Part shown: positions 11,091 to 22,297 of the stretch, piece after piece
How positions within the stretch are numbered: the first letter of the stretch is position 1
Layout of the letters: each line of letters starts with the position of its first letter
Source: Lathyrus oleraceus
Taxonomy: Eukaryota > Streptophyta > Magnoliopsida > Fabales > Fabaceae
Direction of reading: 5' to 3'
Length of the DNA: 64,000 bases
NCBI RefSeq assembly: GCF_024323335.1
Contig: NC_066584.1
Location: 418,105,819 to 418,169,818, forward strand
Translations under genes and position numbers: made by a program
The notes under the pieces: model-generated
Told to the model about the DNA's origin: nothing
The model's database searches: none
The model's input: only the letters and a program-made list of their open reading frames with translations

Positions 11091-12133
11091 TCTTCCAGAC
11101 TACATGAAGAAAAAGGGATTATACCTCAAGCAAGTTGCTAAATAGCAAAGCAAAGCAAGTTCAAAGAACTTAAGCAACTAATGGTACCTGAAATAGTCAA
11201 ACAAATCAGTACACATTTCAACAGTTAAAGCAAAAGGGAAAGAATCAACAGTCAACACAAGGGACCAATGTGCAAAGCCCAAGACTCAAATCATATGAGT
11301 CAAGCCACCTATAAAACCAAGAGGTTAGACAATGATATTCAAGCAAACTCAATCAAAAGAAATTGATCTCAATGGTCATTTGGTGTTCAACCTGAAAACA
11401 TAAGCTCAACAGTGAGTAACAGGACCACTAGGACAAGCCTAGGGTCAAAAGAGAATGAAAAAGTCAAAACAGCAAATGAAAGTCAACCAAAATCAAGTTC
11501 AAACACTTAAGAAGCAAGCTCAATTGGTCACAAGCTCAAATCATGCATCATCATCAATTCACAAGCAAAAGAAGTCAAAGCATGGCAAGGGAGGGCTCAA
11601 AGAAGTCAACAGAATGACTTGCATCAAAAGTCAACTCAAACATTTTCAAAAATCATCAAACAATTCATGTTCAATCCTAACACCTAGCATGGTAAGCATG
11701 TCAAATTTCATTGCATTTGGACAAGTGAAAGGCAGTCAATGAAAATCATAAAGTCAAAGCAAATTCAAGCATGCACAAAGAAGTCAAACAAACATGGGTC
11801 AACTTCAAAAAAATCATAACTAAATGAAAACAGATGAGAAATGAATGGGATCAACACCAATGCAAAGCTCAAGATGTCTAGTATGCACATGCAAAATTTC
11901 ATGATCATACAATAAGGTATGGGAATTTCCCAAATGAAATGGCAAGATGTGTCACACAAAGTCAACAATTGACTAGGCAGGGAAGAAAAATCTCAAATAA
12001 ATAGGAAATGGAATAATTAAATCCAAGAAAATTCACACACAAACTAGACATATGAGAGATGGTTCATGCAAAATTTCACATTAATTGGAGGCCAGGAAGC
12101 ATGTCAACAAAAATCATGAAATTGCATATCATT

Positions 12134-12156
12134 GGTGTGACACAAGTTGTCACACC
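12134..12156 (-). other. Conserved LTR palindrome GGTGTGACA/TGTCACACC (E1)
   Basis: Nine-base perfect inverted repeat with a 5-nt loop, present at the equivalent place in all Ogre LTRs here, downstream of the TATA box and so expected in RNA. Confidence 0.7.
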
Positions 12157-12576
12157 CTACTTCAAAAATTCATATCTTAACAACCACATGTGATAAATTC
12201 AAAAACTCTACATCAAAACAAACATGAATGAGTGTAGATTAACCACAAAAAATTTCAGGGTCATTGGATACATCCTCATCATTTCACAAAAGAATTGGCA
12301 AAAGGTGTAAAAATTGGTCACATTATACAAACCCTAAGGCCATTTAACATCCAGCCATCCAAAAAATCATTAAAAATCATGATAAAATAATAGGGATCAA
12401 GTAGGACATGATGCAAAAAATTTCATGAAATTTGGAATTAAAATGATGATGTTATGAATTTTGTAAGATAAGGTATCAAAGTGAAATAAAAATTAAACAA
12501 GAAAAGAATTAACATATGATTTATTAAATAAAACATGGCACGGTGGCAATTTGGTAATTCAGAGGATCTTTTAATG

Positions 12577-12738
12577 AAACGGTGAGTACCGTTTAGATGC
12601 GTGGCTGATGGCCATTGGACACATGCCAATGGAACAGGGCTCCCATGCAAGACAAATCCATGACCAAAACAGACAAAACAAAATTCTGGCAATGGCATAT
12701 TGGTAATATCTGGGAAAGTTTAATGATACGGTGCGTAT
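12577..12738 (-). repeat. Two CG-core palindromes in E1 LTR
   Basis: AAACGGT-gagt-ACCGTTT at 12577-12594 and ATACG-gtg-CGTAT at 12726-12738, each within a similar taatg...tgg context about 148 bp apart. E2 (18610-18624) and E3 (30870-30884) carry AAAACG-ccg-CGTTTT at the comparable place. Confidence 0.6.
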
Positions 12739-13521
12739 TGCTGGGAGAGGTGGCACTCGGTAACAGGGCATGGCAATGAAATAGTAGATTTCTCACGTAA
12801 ACAAACACAATCGTGATGCAGTCCAAATTTCTGGGTTTTGGCAAAATAGGGTTTGTACAGCTACAGTACTCATCATCTCAAATTCGACTCCACCATTTAA
12901 TTTTCCAGAAACACAAATTGAGAGCAATATTCGAACCAGCCAAGCATCATCATCAACATTCTATCATTTATTTTCAGTAACTTAAACTAAAACAAAAGAA
13001 ATAAGCAAAAACAACATTTAACATGCAACTTCAAATCATCATTATTCACTCATCACTCGACCATTTTTATGGATTCAAGGCTCATTAGAATCAGCGAAAC
13101 AAGATCTACATAAATCATGGCATGGTTTAGAGAATAGTGCAAATCGAAAATTTACCAAGTTGGAGGACAGTGGCTGCTTCAGTGACTCTTTTGTTGCAAA
13201 TGCTTTAAACAGATGTACACAAAGTCCTCCAATGATGTATGAATGAAGTTGTTTAGCTCGAGAGTGCTTGAAAGAACCCCAAATCAACTCTGCCATTGAT
13301 GAATGCTTCATGTAGCAGCATGCTTTTGCTTGGTTACAGCTGGGAAAAGGTGCTTGAAATGTGTTCAAAATGGATATTGAATGATGGAGCAACCAAACCA
13401 GAAACTTGCTCCTTTGAGTTTTTGGTTGAAAATTAAGAATGAAGAAAAATGGAGATTTTGAGAGAAATGGATTTCTGCTACGTTAGGAGGCTGCTAGGGC
13501 TTTGGCAAGGCAGAAAAAGTG

Positions 13522-13529
13522 ATATATAT
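13522..13529 (-). promoter_or_regulatory. Probable TATA box of E1 5' LTR
   Basis: On the minus strand GATATATATC lies 1.02-1.03 kb inside the LTR, the same distance as TATATATA in the E3 LTR at 30087. The neighbouring sequence TTAAACAG is shared. It would set U3 at about 1.0 kb. Confidence 0.6.
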
Positions 13530-14551
13530 CATCTGTTTAAGTTCTAATCCAAGTATGCTAATCACCATTTAACTTAATGAAGCAAATTGCTAATTTTCAC
13601 ATTGGTCCATATGGTGAGGTATGTGTTAGCTAAAGCACGAAATGGGCCTTGCACAAGTCACAAATGATGTCTTAAACCATTCCTAATTGGCCACTTGGAT
13701 GGAAAATGTTTAATTCAAAAAGTCAAAATTGCACCTCACTTGAAATTAAACATGCTAGGTTCAAAAGTGCCATTTTGATTGGCAATGTTTTGGCACATGA
13801 AATTTATATTTTTGGAAAGAGGAGGTTAAATGTGGTTTGTAGGAAAAAACCCCACCAAAATTGGCCAAATGGTTTGAGAGATATGGCCTTTTGAAGTTCA
13901 AGATTTTGTGAAAATGATTTGATCATATCTTGACAACCATGCATGGGAATTGAGAGTTCTTGGACTTTTTGGAAATGGGAGAACAAGATCTTCAACTTTC
14001 ATGTTGGGCAAAAATTCATTTGAAGCTTGTATCATGATGTAAGTTTGGGATCAAGAAGTTTCCATTTTTGGCAGTTAAAATTACAGGTCCACTTTCTATT
14101 TTTGGAAATTTTCTGATTGGCTTCAAATTCTTCAATGATGTTGATTGCCATGATACATGAGGCCTATTGGGACATGAATAAGCTCTCTCAAACCAAATCC
14201 ATCCATCAAAACCACAAAATCAACCACAGTTGACCAACTTTGACTTTCCTAGGGTTTCTGACTGACTGTGCATGAACTGATGACTTCTGAACATCCAACC
14301 CTTGACCAAAACACTTCAAATGGACCTCCAAGTCATGTGAACATGTTGGACCAACCCTAGGGCCTTGGATCCTTGAGAAACACCCTTGCTTGCTTGGTTG
14401 ACTGATCTCCTGATCAGTTTGACCTAATTTCTTGATTTGCTTGCACTTGAGGCAACTGCGGGCAATGCAATGCTATGCAATGGACCATGATATGCTATGA
14501 CCTAATATGAGAATGTATGTACAATGATAGGTGCAAATTTGAGGTGCTACA

Positions 14552-14755
14552 CCCCGGGTCATAGAACTGGAGAAGAGTATGAATGGCGCTTCTGTCACTG
14601 TCAGTGAGTCTGAAAACCATCTTCAGGATACTACCGTATGACTCCCTGAACATCCCCACATGGTTAGGTGTAATCAATGCCATCATATCTCTCAACTCAT
14701 CAATCTCTGGGTTGAAGAAACTGTAGGCAACGTTGTCTTTCAAACCGGGCCTCAT
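14552..14755 (-). pseudogene. N-terminal fragment of Ogre ORF1, interrupted by E1
   Basis: Begins MRPGLKDNVAYSFFNPEIDE and runs through SDRSAIHTLLQFYDPG, where E1 starts. Ogre elements carry an extra ORF upstream of gag, and from memory legume ORF1 proteins begin in this way; the function is unknown. The start is the first ATG in the frame, about 1.05 kb after the PBS. E1 has lost this ORF. The continuation should lie beyond the far end of E1, outside the window. Confidence 0.75.
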
Positions 14756-15788
14756 ATCTGAGCAGAAAGTCTCTCAACCAGGATCTCGATCAAAAGTGTC
14801 CCTGCATATGGGTAAACATGTGTTAGATGCAGGTAAATGCAAAATGAAATGATGCTGATGAATGAATGCAATGCATTGCCATCCTCCAAGCCATCTGATC
14901 ATCTGTTGCTCTGAACCACAGCTCGGACCACTGAACTGATCACAACCATCTGAGGGAATATGTAACCACAAATCCAACTCAAGGGTTCCGAAATAAACGG
15001 AAGACAGATACATCATCATCATCATCTGAAAATCTCTGAGCAGATACCCATAACCATCTCTGAATCGGCCCGGGGAATCCTGAAATAAACGGATCCCCAC
15101 TGATAAATAACTCGGACAGCACTGCGGCGTCTCGACAATAAACGGCCATAAATCCGACTGATAAATATGACTCTGATCCACGGAACAATTAGTCACCATC
15201 TGATCATACACCTGAACATGCATCTGAAAGAATCACCCTCCCTTCACAGGTAAATTCTAATCAGGTCACCCTAAGGCGGATAATAGTCTCGACAATCGGG
15301 CGGAGATACTCAATGGGTTTGCCCTTTCGGGTGTGCCATTGTAGCTCTCCTGAGATCGTCTAAACCAAAGATCCGGGAAATGATCGGTCACCAGAGTCAA
15401 CAGCTCAAATGAAGTAACTCAATCAAAGTGGAATATTCCACAATGGAAAGCACTCTCAAATGAACCTCGTCCGGCTTGTGGCATGTCACGTTGCAACAAT
15501 ATGCTGATTTAGCAAATGAGGAACGTGAGACCACACTAATCCTAGGTGTATACTCGGGCCTGGGTTTTAGCCCCACTCAGAACACCCACCCCAAACAGAG
15601 GAACCACCTGCACAGAGGACGGCAATATGATAGTATGATGCATGCAAATATTTATGCAAATATATACACTGTTAGAATAATAATAAATGCAATAAATCAA
15701 GCATCACAAGCAACCTAAACTATCCTAGAACGCTAGGAAGGACTCGCTTAGGGACAATGGACCAGCACAGGTCAACATCAATCGTGGA
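14756..15788 (-). other. Leader (5' UTR) of E2
   Basis: Non-coding. It contains two sense hairpins with the same loop: TTCCG-TTTATTT-CGGAA at about 14984-15002 and GGATCCG-TTTATTT-CAGGATTCC at about 15076-15095. A third AATAAACGG lies near 15137. Confidence 0.5.
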
Positions 15789-15806
15789 TCCCCAGCAGAG
15801 TCGCCA
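15789..15806 (-). other. Primer binding site of E2
   Basis: Minus strand TGGCGACTCTGCTGGGGA, two bases inside the LTR end, identical to that of E1. Confidence 0.85.
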
Positions 15807-16000
15807 GCTGTCGCATCCGCGAAAAACAACCGGCGGGACTCAAATAAAAAACACAACACATAGCCGCCACTGCGCGTTATTTATCCCAAGATAGGGAAAG
15901 GAAACGCTCAGAGAAACCTGGAAAGGAAATGGTCTCGCGACCAAAGAGAAAGGGTAAGGGAGTCGGTTACGCAAGGGGAAGGTATTAGCACCCCTCACGT

Positions 16001-16016
16001 CCGTCGTACTCGACGG
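16001..16016 (-). other. LTR-end hairpin CCGTCG/CGACGG (E2)
   Basis: Six-base stem with a four-base loop; counterpart of 9402-9417, where the stem is changed on both sides. Confidence 0.6.
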
Positions 16017-16108
16017 GATCCACGTTCTAAGAAAAGAAAAGGTTGCTAAAACATCACACACACACACACCGAAGACAACACAGGTGGGGTTAGGAGGAAG
16101 AGAGCTCG

Positions 16109-16439
16109 ATAGGACGTCGCATCCTATGCCTACGTATCTCGTCTGGAACGAGAATCAGAGCTGCCGTAGTTCGGCTTACGCACGCCAAACAAACAAACAA
16201 ACACACAGGCAAACATGGAGCCTGAATGCCAATCACTGGACTTACATCAGCATCCGAACCAAAACGCACAAAACGGCAAACGTGGAGCCCGACCGCCAAT
16301 CACTGGACTTACGTCGGCATCCGAACCAAACACAAGATAACAAGCAAACTCACACAAAAAGAAAAAAAGGTGCCCGGAGAGACCTCGCACGGCCTCCTGC
16401 CTACATACCTCGTCTGGAACGAGGATCAGGGCGATGTAG
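16109..16439 (-). other. Two predicted three-helix RNA modules in E2 LTR
   Basis: Module 16109-16169: P1 CTACG/CGTAG (16130-16134 with 16165-16169), P2 TCTCGT/ACGAGA (16137-16142 with 16148-16153), P3 ATAGGA/TCCTAT (16109-16114 with 16122-16127). Module 16379-16439: P1 CTACA/TGTAG, P2 CCTCGT/ACGAGG, P3 in sense GAGGCC/GGTCTC with one G-U pair. Confidence 0.75.
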
Positions 16440-17094
16440 TTCCCCCTCAAGGGAAAGAAAATCTAGCCAGAAACCAAGGGAAGACACACTACCAGGGAGC
16501 TGGACTCGAGCCTAGTGTTGTCATGCATCATTACCCTATGTTCAGGTTTCTACCTACTTGCACAACTGCAAGCTAATCCTATCCAGGAAGAAGCAAGCAT
16601 ACAAGCATACAGGCAAACAGAGCAAACAAAGCATTTCAAACAAATATTCACATAGCACACACTATAACCAATCAAGTGAGGCTCACACAATGGGTTTGAC
16701 TGCCGAAGCAAGTCATCTGTACACGGGTAGTATTCGCTCTTAACCTTGCCATTACGAGGCTAAGGTGAAGCAGATGAAAGGTGAGTGAAGATTAGACTTC
16801 ACAGCTCTTATCCCTGACCAGGGAGAGCTTCAGACAAAGGAGCGTGGGTCCAGAATGGAGGGACCCTTCTACGCTCAAAGACTCTGACTCGATTGTGCAA
16901 CAGCACAAGATCTTGGGTTTGTGTCCCAATGCATCAACACACAGCCGTGTGAGCAGAGGGACGACTCACAGAATAGTGGGGGATAGATTGCATATCCCTT
17001 TGATCCACCAATTGCCTCTTAGAGGTCTTTACCTGCTTGGCACAAATGTAAACAACCACAAACATTGCCTCTTAAGGAGGACTTCAGACAATTG

Positions 17095-17116
17095 CCCGGC
17101 CAGGTAACAGGCCGGG
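17095..17116 (-). other. LTR hairpin CCCGGCC/GGCCGGG (E2)
   Basis: Counterpart of the CCTGGCC/GGCCAGG hairpin of the other elements; one pair is changed on both sides and the 8-nt loop is nearly constant. Confidence 0.6.
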
Positions 17117-18183
17117 TCTCCCAGACTACATGAAGAATAGAAGTCCTACCTCAAGTGGTTTAAAAACCAAGCAGCAGCAAGCAAGTTCTTAAAGAACTGT
17201 AAGCGACTAAATGTACCTGAAATCAATCAAGTATCATCAGTACTCAGACAAACAACAATAAACAGCAAATGTTAATCAGTCAAACTATACAGATTAAGCA
17301 ACACAGATTAATGCACACAAGTGCAAGCTATAAGCTCAAGCTCAAGCTTCACAACCTACAAAACAAAGTCAAATTAGTTCAAAACATCCAACAATCTCAA
17401 TTTAATTGACTTGAAGCATTCTCCTTGAGCATTATGCATTTCATCCTGAAAATCCACACCAAATGTGAGAAACTAGACCACTAGGCCAAGCCTAGGGTCC
17501 AAAAGGGAGAAAAAAATTCTAAACAGCAAACAATTCTCAACCAAAACCAAATTAATGCAAATAGAAAGCAAATGCAATTGATCCCACACTCATATCATTC
17601 ACCACATTCATTTCATGACCAAAACATCACAAACTAGGTCAAATGCAACATCCAATGTCCAAACAGAATGACTTCAATAAAAAGCATACCAAAACAATTC
17701 CAAAAATCCTCAAATAATTCACACCTAAACAGGACATATTCAAGGTATAGCATGTCAATTTTCAGCTCAATTGGACAAAAGTAACTAGGGCAATGAAAAT
17801 CAAGAAATCCAGACACAATTATCCAAGCCAATTCAAGGTATCAACACATGCATTCACTTCAAAAATTCATAACAGAGTGAGAACAATTAAGAAATGAATG
17901 GGACCAAAACAGTGATGTCCTACAATGTGTCTACAATCAGCACACCAAATTTCACATTTATCCAAAACCATATGAGAATTTCACACAAGATATACAAACA
18001 TATGTCATACAAGCTTGCACAATGAACCAACAGAGAAGAAAAATATCAATCAAATTGAAAATGCCATAGAAAAATCCAGAAATATTCACATAACATCTCA
18101 ACATGTCAATAATCATCCATGCAAAATTTCAATCCAATCCAACAATCATAGGTCATGCAAATAAATTCATGAATTTGACCTAG

Positions 18184-18212
18184 CTAGGTGTGACACAAAT
18201 TGTCACACCTAG
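18184..18212 (-). other. Conserved LTR palindrome, 12-bp stem (E2)
   Basis: CTAGGTGTGACA / TGTCACACCTAG with a 5-nt loop. In sense it equals the E4 version at 53307-53335. Confidence 0.75.
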
Positions 18213-19421
18213 ATTCAAAAAATCATATCTCAATCATCAGGTGTCCAAAAATCACAAACTTTATATGGAAATCACCATCAACATGTCCAGAATTAGCACA
18301 AAAAATTTCAGGAATTTCTTTTAATGTATGAGCATTTCATGATGAAAATGGCAACATGTATACAATTGTGTCACAAGTCAAAGATCCATAGTCCAAGTCA
18401 ACATTTTTCCATGCACAACTTTTGAAATCATGCCTATAAAAAACTAGAGGGAATTTGGGAGCTATCAAAAAAATCCTCATAATTTTTGGATTAATAATTA
18501 ATTTTTTATGAATTTTTAAAGATTGAATGAATTGTTAAATAATTATTAAGTGTTTTATTTAATTAAAATGGATTCAGTGGCATAATTGTAATATCCGCTC
18601 CCAGGGACCAAAACGCCGCGTTTTAGTAATTCAGTGGCAGCGTGTGGTTGGTTGGATTAGGCGCTAAACAAGAATTCGAAAATGGCAATGAGGTTCGGTG
18701 GATCAAACGAGTGAAATTTCCAGAAATTGTTCATCATCAACACGCGTTTTTCCAGAAAAGCCATGAATATCAAGAACAACAAAACTCCACTAAAATCATC
18801 ATGCGAATATCCGTTGGAAAGGTCTGAGAACGTAGAGTCCAAATATGTACATGATTTTGTCTAATTATTCCTAAATCTCCTGGATCGAACGAATTAGGTT
18901 TTACTCTCAAATCTTTGAATCAACATAACTTATCCTATGGTTCACCATTTCCAAAACTAAAGGCATCATGATAATCTATGTCAAACACTCTATAAAACGC
19001 ATACAACAATTAAAGAAATAGCGAGATTCGATTTGGCACCTTAATTTGAAGTCAGTGATGAAATTCGTGTTACAAGGCGTGTGGATCCAAAACAGATGGA
19101 GTATGAGCTTCAGGATGTTGAATGAAGTGTTCAGGTTAGCTTGAAGTTGCCTCTAGTGCAAGAAATCTTCAAATGCCATGGTTGAGCCAAGGAGGAACAG
19201 TCACGATCTTGAGGTTCTTTGATGATGAATTGCCAAAACAGTTGAGGAAGAAGATGAATGGAGGAGGAATCAACAAGAATTACACGAATTGATGGAGAAT
19301 TGGAAGAGATTGATTCACTTTGCTTGATGAGTGTTCTTGGTGAAGTTTGAGAATTTGGAGGGAAAAGTTTGTTGAGATTCTTGTGAAATGTGATTATCAT
19401 CAAGAGTTAGTTATGATTAAG

Positions 19422-19429
19422 TATTTATA
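19422..19429 (-). promoter_or_regulatory. Probable TATA box of E2 LTR
   Basis: Minus-strand TATAAATA, 1.40 kb inside the LTR, matching the distance of TATAAGAG in E4, in a shared context ending in AATCATAACTAA. Confidence 0.65.
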
Positions 19430-20832
19430 CTTCCATTTAATCACATCCTTAATCATGAATTAGCCAAAATGCAATGTGATTAGCAAAATGTGACTTTACT
19501 AAGCAAGGGCAAATATGTCTTTTCACTTAAGGCTCTGTGACAGCTGTATGACAGCTCACACACTCTCAAAATGCCATGTGTGATGTGTTGCAACTTGTCC
19601 CATGGTCATTGGTTGTGTATTTCTCATTTTCCACATGCTATGGCACTTTATGCATTTTCAAGTACACTTCAAAAATGACTTGTTCAAATATTGCACCTTG
19701 GATGTTTATGACCATTCAAACAATTTCTAATTTGCATTTGTGAGGTGTTGCAAAAATCCCCATGCCAAAATTCTCATTATTTCTCAACTTGGACCATTTT
19801 GCCCTTGGATCTTTAACTGTACACTTGAAAATTGACTTTTTGTATTGACCATTTTTGATGAAATCCAATTATGCACCATGAAAGTACATGTCAAATGGAG
19901 TTTGCACATAAAAAGATCATCCAATTTGGACACTCCATGTGGAAGTTATGCCCCTCTGATTATGGGTCATTTTTGAAATTGAATGGACCATAACTTGCCA
20001 ACCATACATGGGAATTTCAAGTTCTTGGACTTTTTGTAAAGGTGAGACCAAGATCTACAACTTTCATGTTGAACAAATTTTCATTTGAAGCTTCCTTGGA
20101 CATGTGGTCTTGAGGTGAAAAACTTTCCATTTTTGGAAACTTCCATTACAAGTCACTTTCTATTTTTGGCAATTTTTGTCCTGACTTGATTTTCTCCATT
20201 CTTGAGCTTTGACATGTCAAATAACACTTGTTCCAACATGAATGAAGTGTATCCAACTCTCTCCCACCTCCAAATCCATTAAATCATGCGCAGTTGACCA
20301 CAGTTGACTTTTTCAATTGATAGATGAATCTGGCCATACACTGATCAATCTGAGCCCCAATTCTCTGATGAAATGACCAAAGGATGAAACCCTAGCCTCA
20401 ATAGGCTCCATAAAAACATAAGATGATCCCCATATACATCATAGACCCCATCTCCTTGCTATGCCCTGATTGGCCCAATGCACCTGATTAGGGTTGACCA
20501 GTGGTCAAAACCCTAATCTCCAGGAATACTTCAACACTTGATGATGACAAACCATGATGATGATGATGAATCATTTCAACCAAGATGAAGACCAATCTCC
20601 TTGAGAATCACAAAACCCTAACTTGGACCTCCACATCCTCAGATGATTAATGACCAGCCCAATGAAACCCTAGCTTGCACATAACCTCTTCATCTCCTGA
20701 TCAAGACTTGTGAGGATGACCTGCACAATGTAACCACATGCTATGCAATATGCAATGCCTAATGACCTAAAAAATGATATGCAATATGTTAAACTAGTCC
20801 CAAGAGAGGAGGGCAAATTTTGAGGTGTTACA

Positions 20833-22023
20833 TTTAGCCAGGGCAAAAGGGAAAGCAGTGGTGAGTGATAGTACTCCAGTGGTGACACCGGCGCCGCTTA
20901 GGTCGGAAGAAAAACTTGATGATGATGCAGAGGAATTCTTGAGAATCATCAAGAAGTCTGAGTACAAGTTGGTTGACCATCTGCAGCAGACTCCTTCCAA
21001 AATATCCATTTTGTCCTTGCTGTTAAGCTCTGAGGGTCACAGGGAGGCTTTGTTGAAGATTTTGAGGAAAGTCTATGTTCCTCAAGAGATTACCATTAAC
21101 CAGTTGGAGACGGTCGTGTCTAACATGCATGCCAGCCATGGGTTGGGTTTTACAGACATGGACTTGACTGTGGATGGGAGAAATCACAATCGGGCGTTAC
21201 ACATAGCGATGGAATGTAAAGGAGTCGTGCTTTCGCATGTGCTGGTTGATACCGGCTCCTCTTTGAATGTGTTGCCGAAGAAGGCTCTGGCAAAGTTGAA
21301 TTGTGATGGGCTGATTCTGACTCCGACTGATTTAATAGTGCGGGCATTCGATGGGTCGAAGCGGGCCGTGTTTGGAGAGGTTGAGCTTCCTGTGAAGATA
21401 GGCCCAGAGGTGTTCAAGTCGACTTTTTACGTCATGGATATCCAGCCGGCATATAGTTGCCTGTTGGGTCGACCATGGATCCATGCTGCTGGCGCAGTGA
21501 CCTCGACTTTACACCAAAAGTTGAAATACATCTGGGAGGGACAGGTCGTCACTGTCTGCGGAGAGGAGGATATCTTTGTCAGCCACCTGTCCTCATTCAA
21601 ATATGTGGAGATGGATGGCGAAATCTGGGAGACGCCAAGTCAAGCTTTCGAAACCGTTAAGGTGGAGAATGCTCTGTTTGCCAAAGAGGAGGAGAAACCG
21701 TCCATTGCTTCGTACAAACAGGCCGCCGAGGTGGTAAAGAATGGAGAGGCTCCTGGTTGGGGCAGGATGATGGATATCTCCGCAAAGAAAGATCGCTTCG
21801 GAGTGGGTTACCAGCCGGGCCGAGGCTCAGGACAAGGCAGAGGACGCCGTACGTCAGTAACATTCACAAGCGCCGGAATGCTGGATCCGGATCACATCTG
21901 CATGATGAGTGAGGAAGCTGATAGAGACTGCAACATTGACCGGTGGATAAAGCCGTGCGCACCAAGGATGGGAATCCAGAACTGGAGGGCTGAAAAGATC
22001 ATCCGGGTCACTCTGCTGGAAGT
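20833..22023 (+). pseudogene. Ogre gag-pro C-terminal part with aspartic protease (E3), 5' end lost to E2 insertion
   Basis: Open from the E2 junction to the proposed splice donor at 22024. The frame begins LARAKGKAVV; the protease active site is VLVDTGSSLNVLPKKAL, with D of DTG at 21248. A second protease landmark is YSCLLGRPWIHAAGA. After it comes a linker (GYQPGRGSGQGRGRRTSVTF), then an acidic tail with VTLLE before the intron. It would mature Gag and Pol. No stop or frameshift is visible in this part; it counts as broken because the upstream gag portion is separated by two nested insertions. Confidence 0.88.
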
Positions 22024-22297
22024 GTAATATTTTTCTTGTTTTGATTTTATGTGCATGAAAGCCATACGCGTTGCCCGACACGTAATGGTCCATTGTAAGG
22101 GCCACCTCATGTTTAAATTTGCAAGTTCGCGTCATTAATAAAAGGATGTTTTTCAATTAAAAGCGGTGTTCCCTGTTTTTCATTTATTTTTGCAGTTTAA
22201 AAATAAAAATAAAATAAAAATGGCAATGTTTTCATTTTTCTTTTTCAATTTGTCACACACCGGTTCTAAAGCAATGCATGAATCAACATTCATGCAG
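22024..22297 (+). other. Putative intron between gag-pro and pol (E3)
   Basis: Without splicing the frame ends at TAA 22025-22027. Donor GTAATA at 22024 and acceptor TTCATGCAG ending at 22297 would join codon bases GT + A and continue into TGT GAT TCT of pol in frame. E4 has the same sites (34621-34896) and the same phase. A second acceptor TTTTTGCAG at about 22194 is mutated to CAA in E4, so it is less likely. Ogre elements are known to carry an intron here; the exact sites are inferred. Confidence 0.65.

Larger units (their letters stand above)
1..14551 (-). mobile_element. E1: non-autonomous, gag-only Ogre-type LTR retrotransposon (type A LTR)
   Basis: Read on the minus strand: 5' LTR 9215-14551, PBS 9195-9212, leader, gag 6709-8235, short gag-pro and pol remnants, a repeat-rich 3' UTR, PPT 1833-1849, and a 3' LTR cut by the window edge at base 1. 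No ORF1, protease, RT, RNase H or integrase core is present: only about 1.1 kb separates the gag stop from the last pol remnant, where complete relatives in this window need over 4 kb. The two LTR copies align without gaps over 1832 bp and I saw only two substitutions, so insertion was recent. The element interrupts ORF1 of E2 at 14551/14552. The gag ORF is still open, so the element may supply particles but must borrow enzymes. The right flank ccccg would be its target duplication; the left one is outside the window. Confidence 0.9.
9215..14551 (-). repeat. 5' LTR of E1 (type A, 5337 bp)
   Basis: Plus-strand ends are TGTCGCATTACGCG... and ...GAGGTGCTACA, so the LTR reads TGTAGC...GCGACA on its own strand. 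It is followed by the PBS and is identical to 1-1832 apart from two substitutions in the shared part. The TATA box lies about 1.03 kb inside, so most of the LTR is R/U5 and transcribed. It holds four three-helix RNA modules and a 36-bp tandem array. Small ORFs within it are not credible genes. Confidence 0.95.
14552..20832 (-). mobile_element. E2: Ogre-type retrotransposon, 5' part only (type B LTR)
   Basis: Minus-strand order: 5' LTR 15809-20832, PBS 15789-15806, leader, then the first 68 codons of ORF1, cut at 14552 by E1. The rest of E2 would lie left of the window. The LTR is type B, like E4. E2 itself sits in the gag-pro region of E3: the flank at 20833 continues an open plus-strand gag-pro frame. 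The right flank tttag is the expected target duplication but its partner is outside the window. Confidence 0.9.
15809..20832 (-). repeat. 5' LTR of E2 (type B, 5024 bp)
   Basis: Plus-strand ends TGTCGCATCCGCG... and ...TGAGGTGTTACA. On its own strand it starts TGTAACACCTC, as in E4. Length is close to the complete E4 LTR (5014 bp). TATAAATA lies about 1.40 kb inside. It carries RNA modules and palindromes listed separately. No credible gene. Confidence 0.93.
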
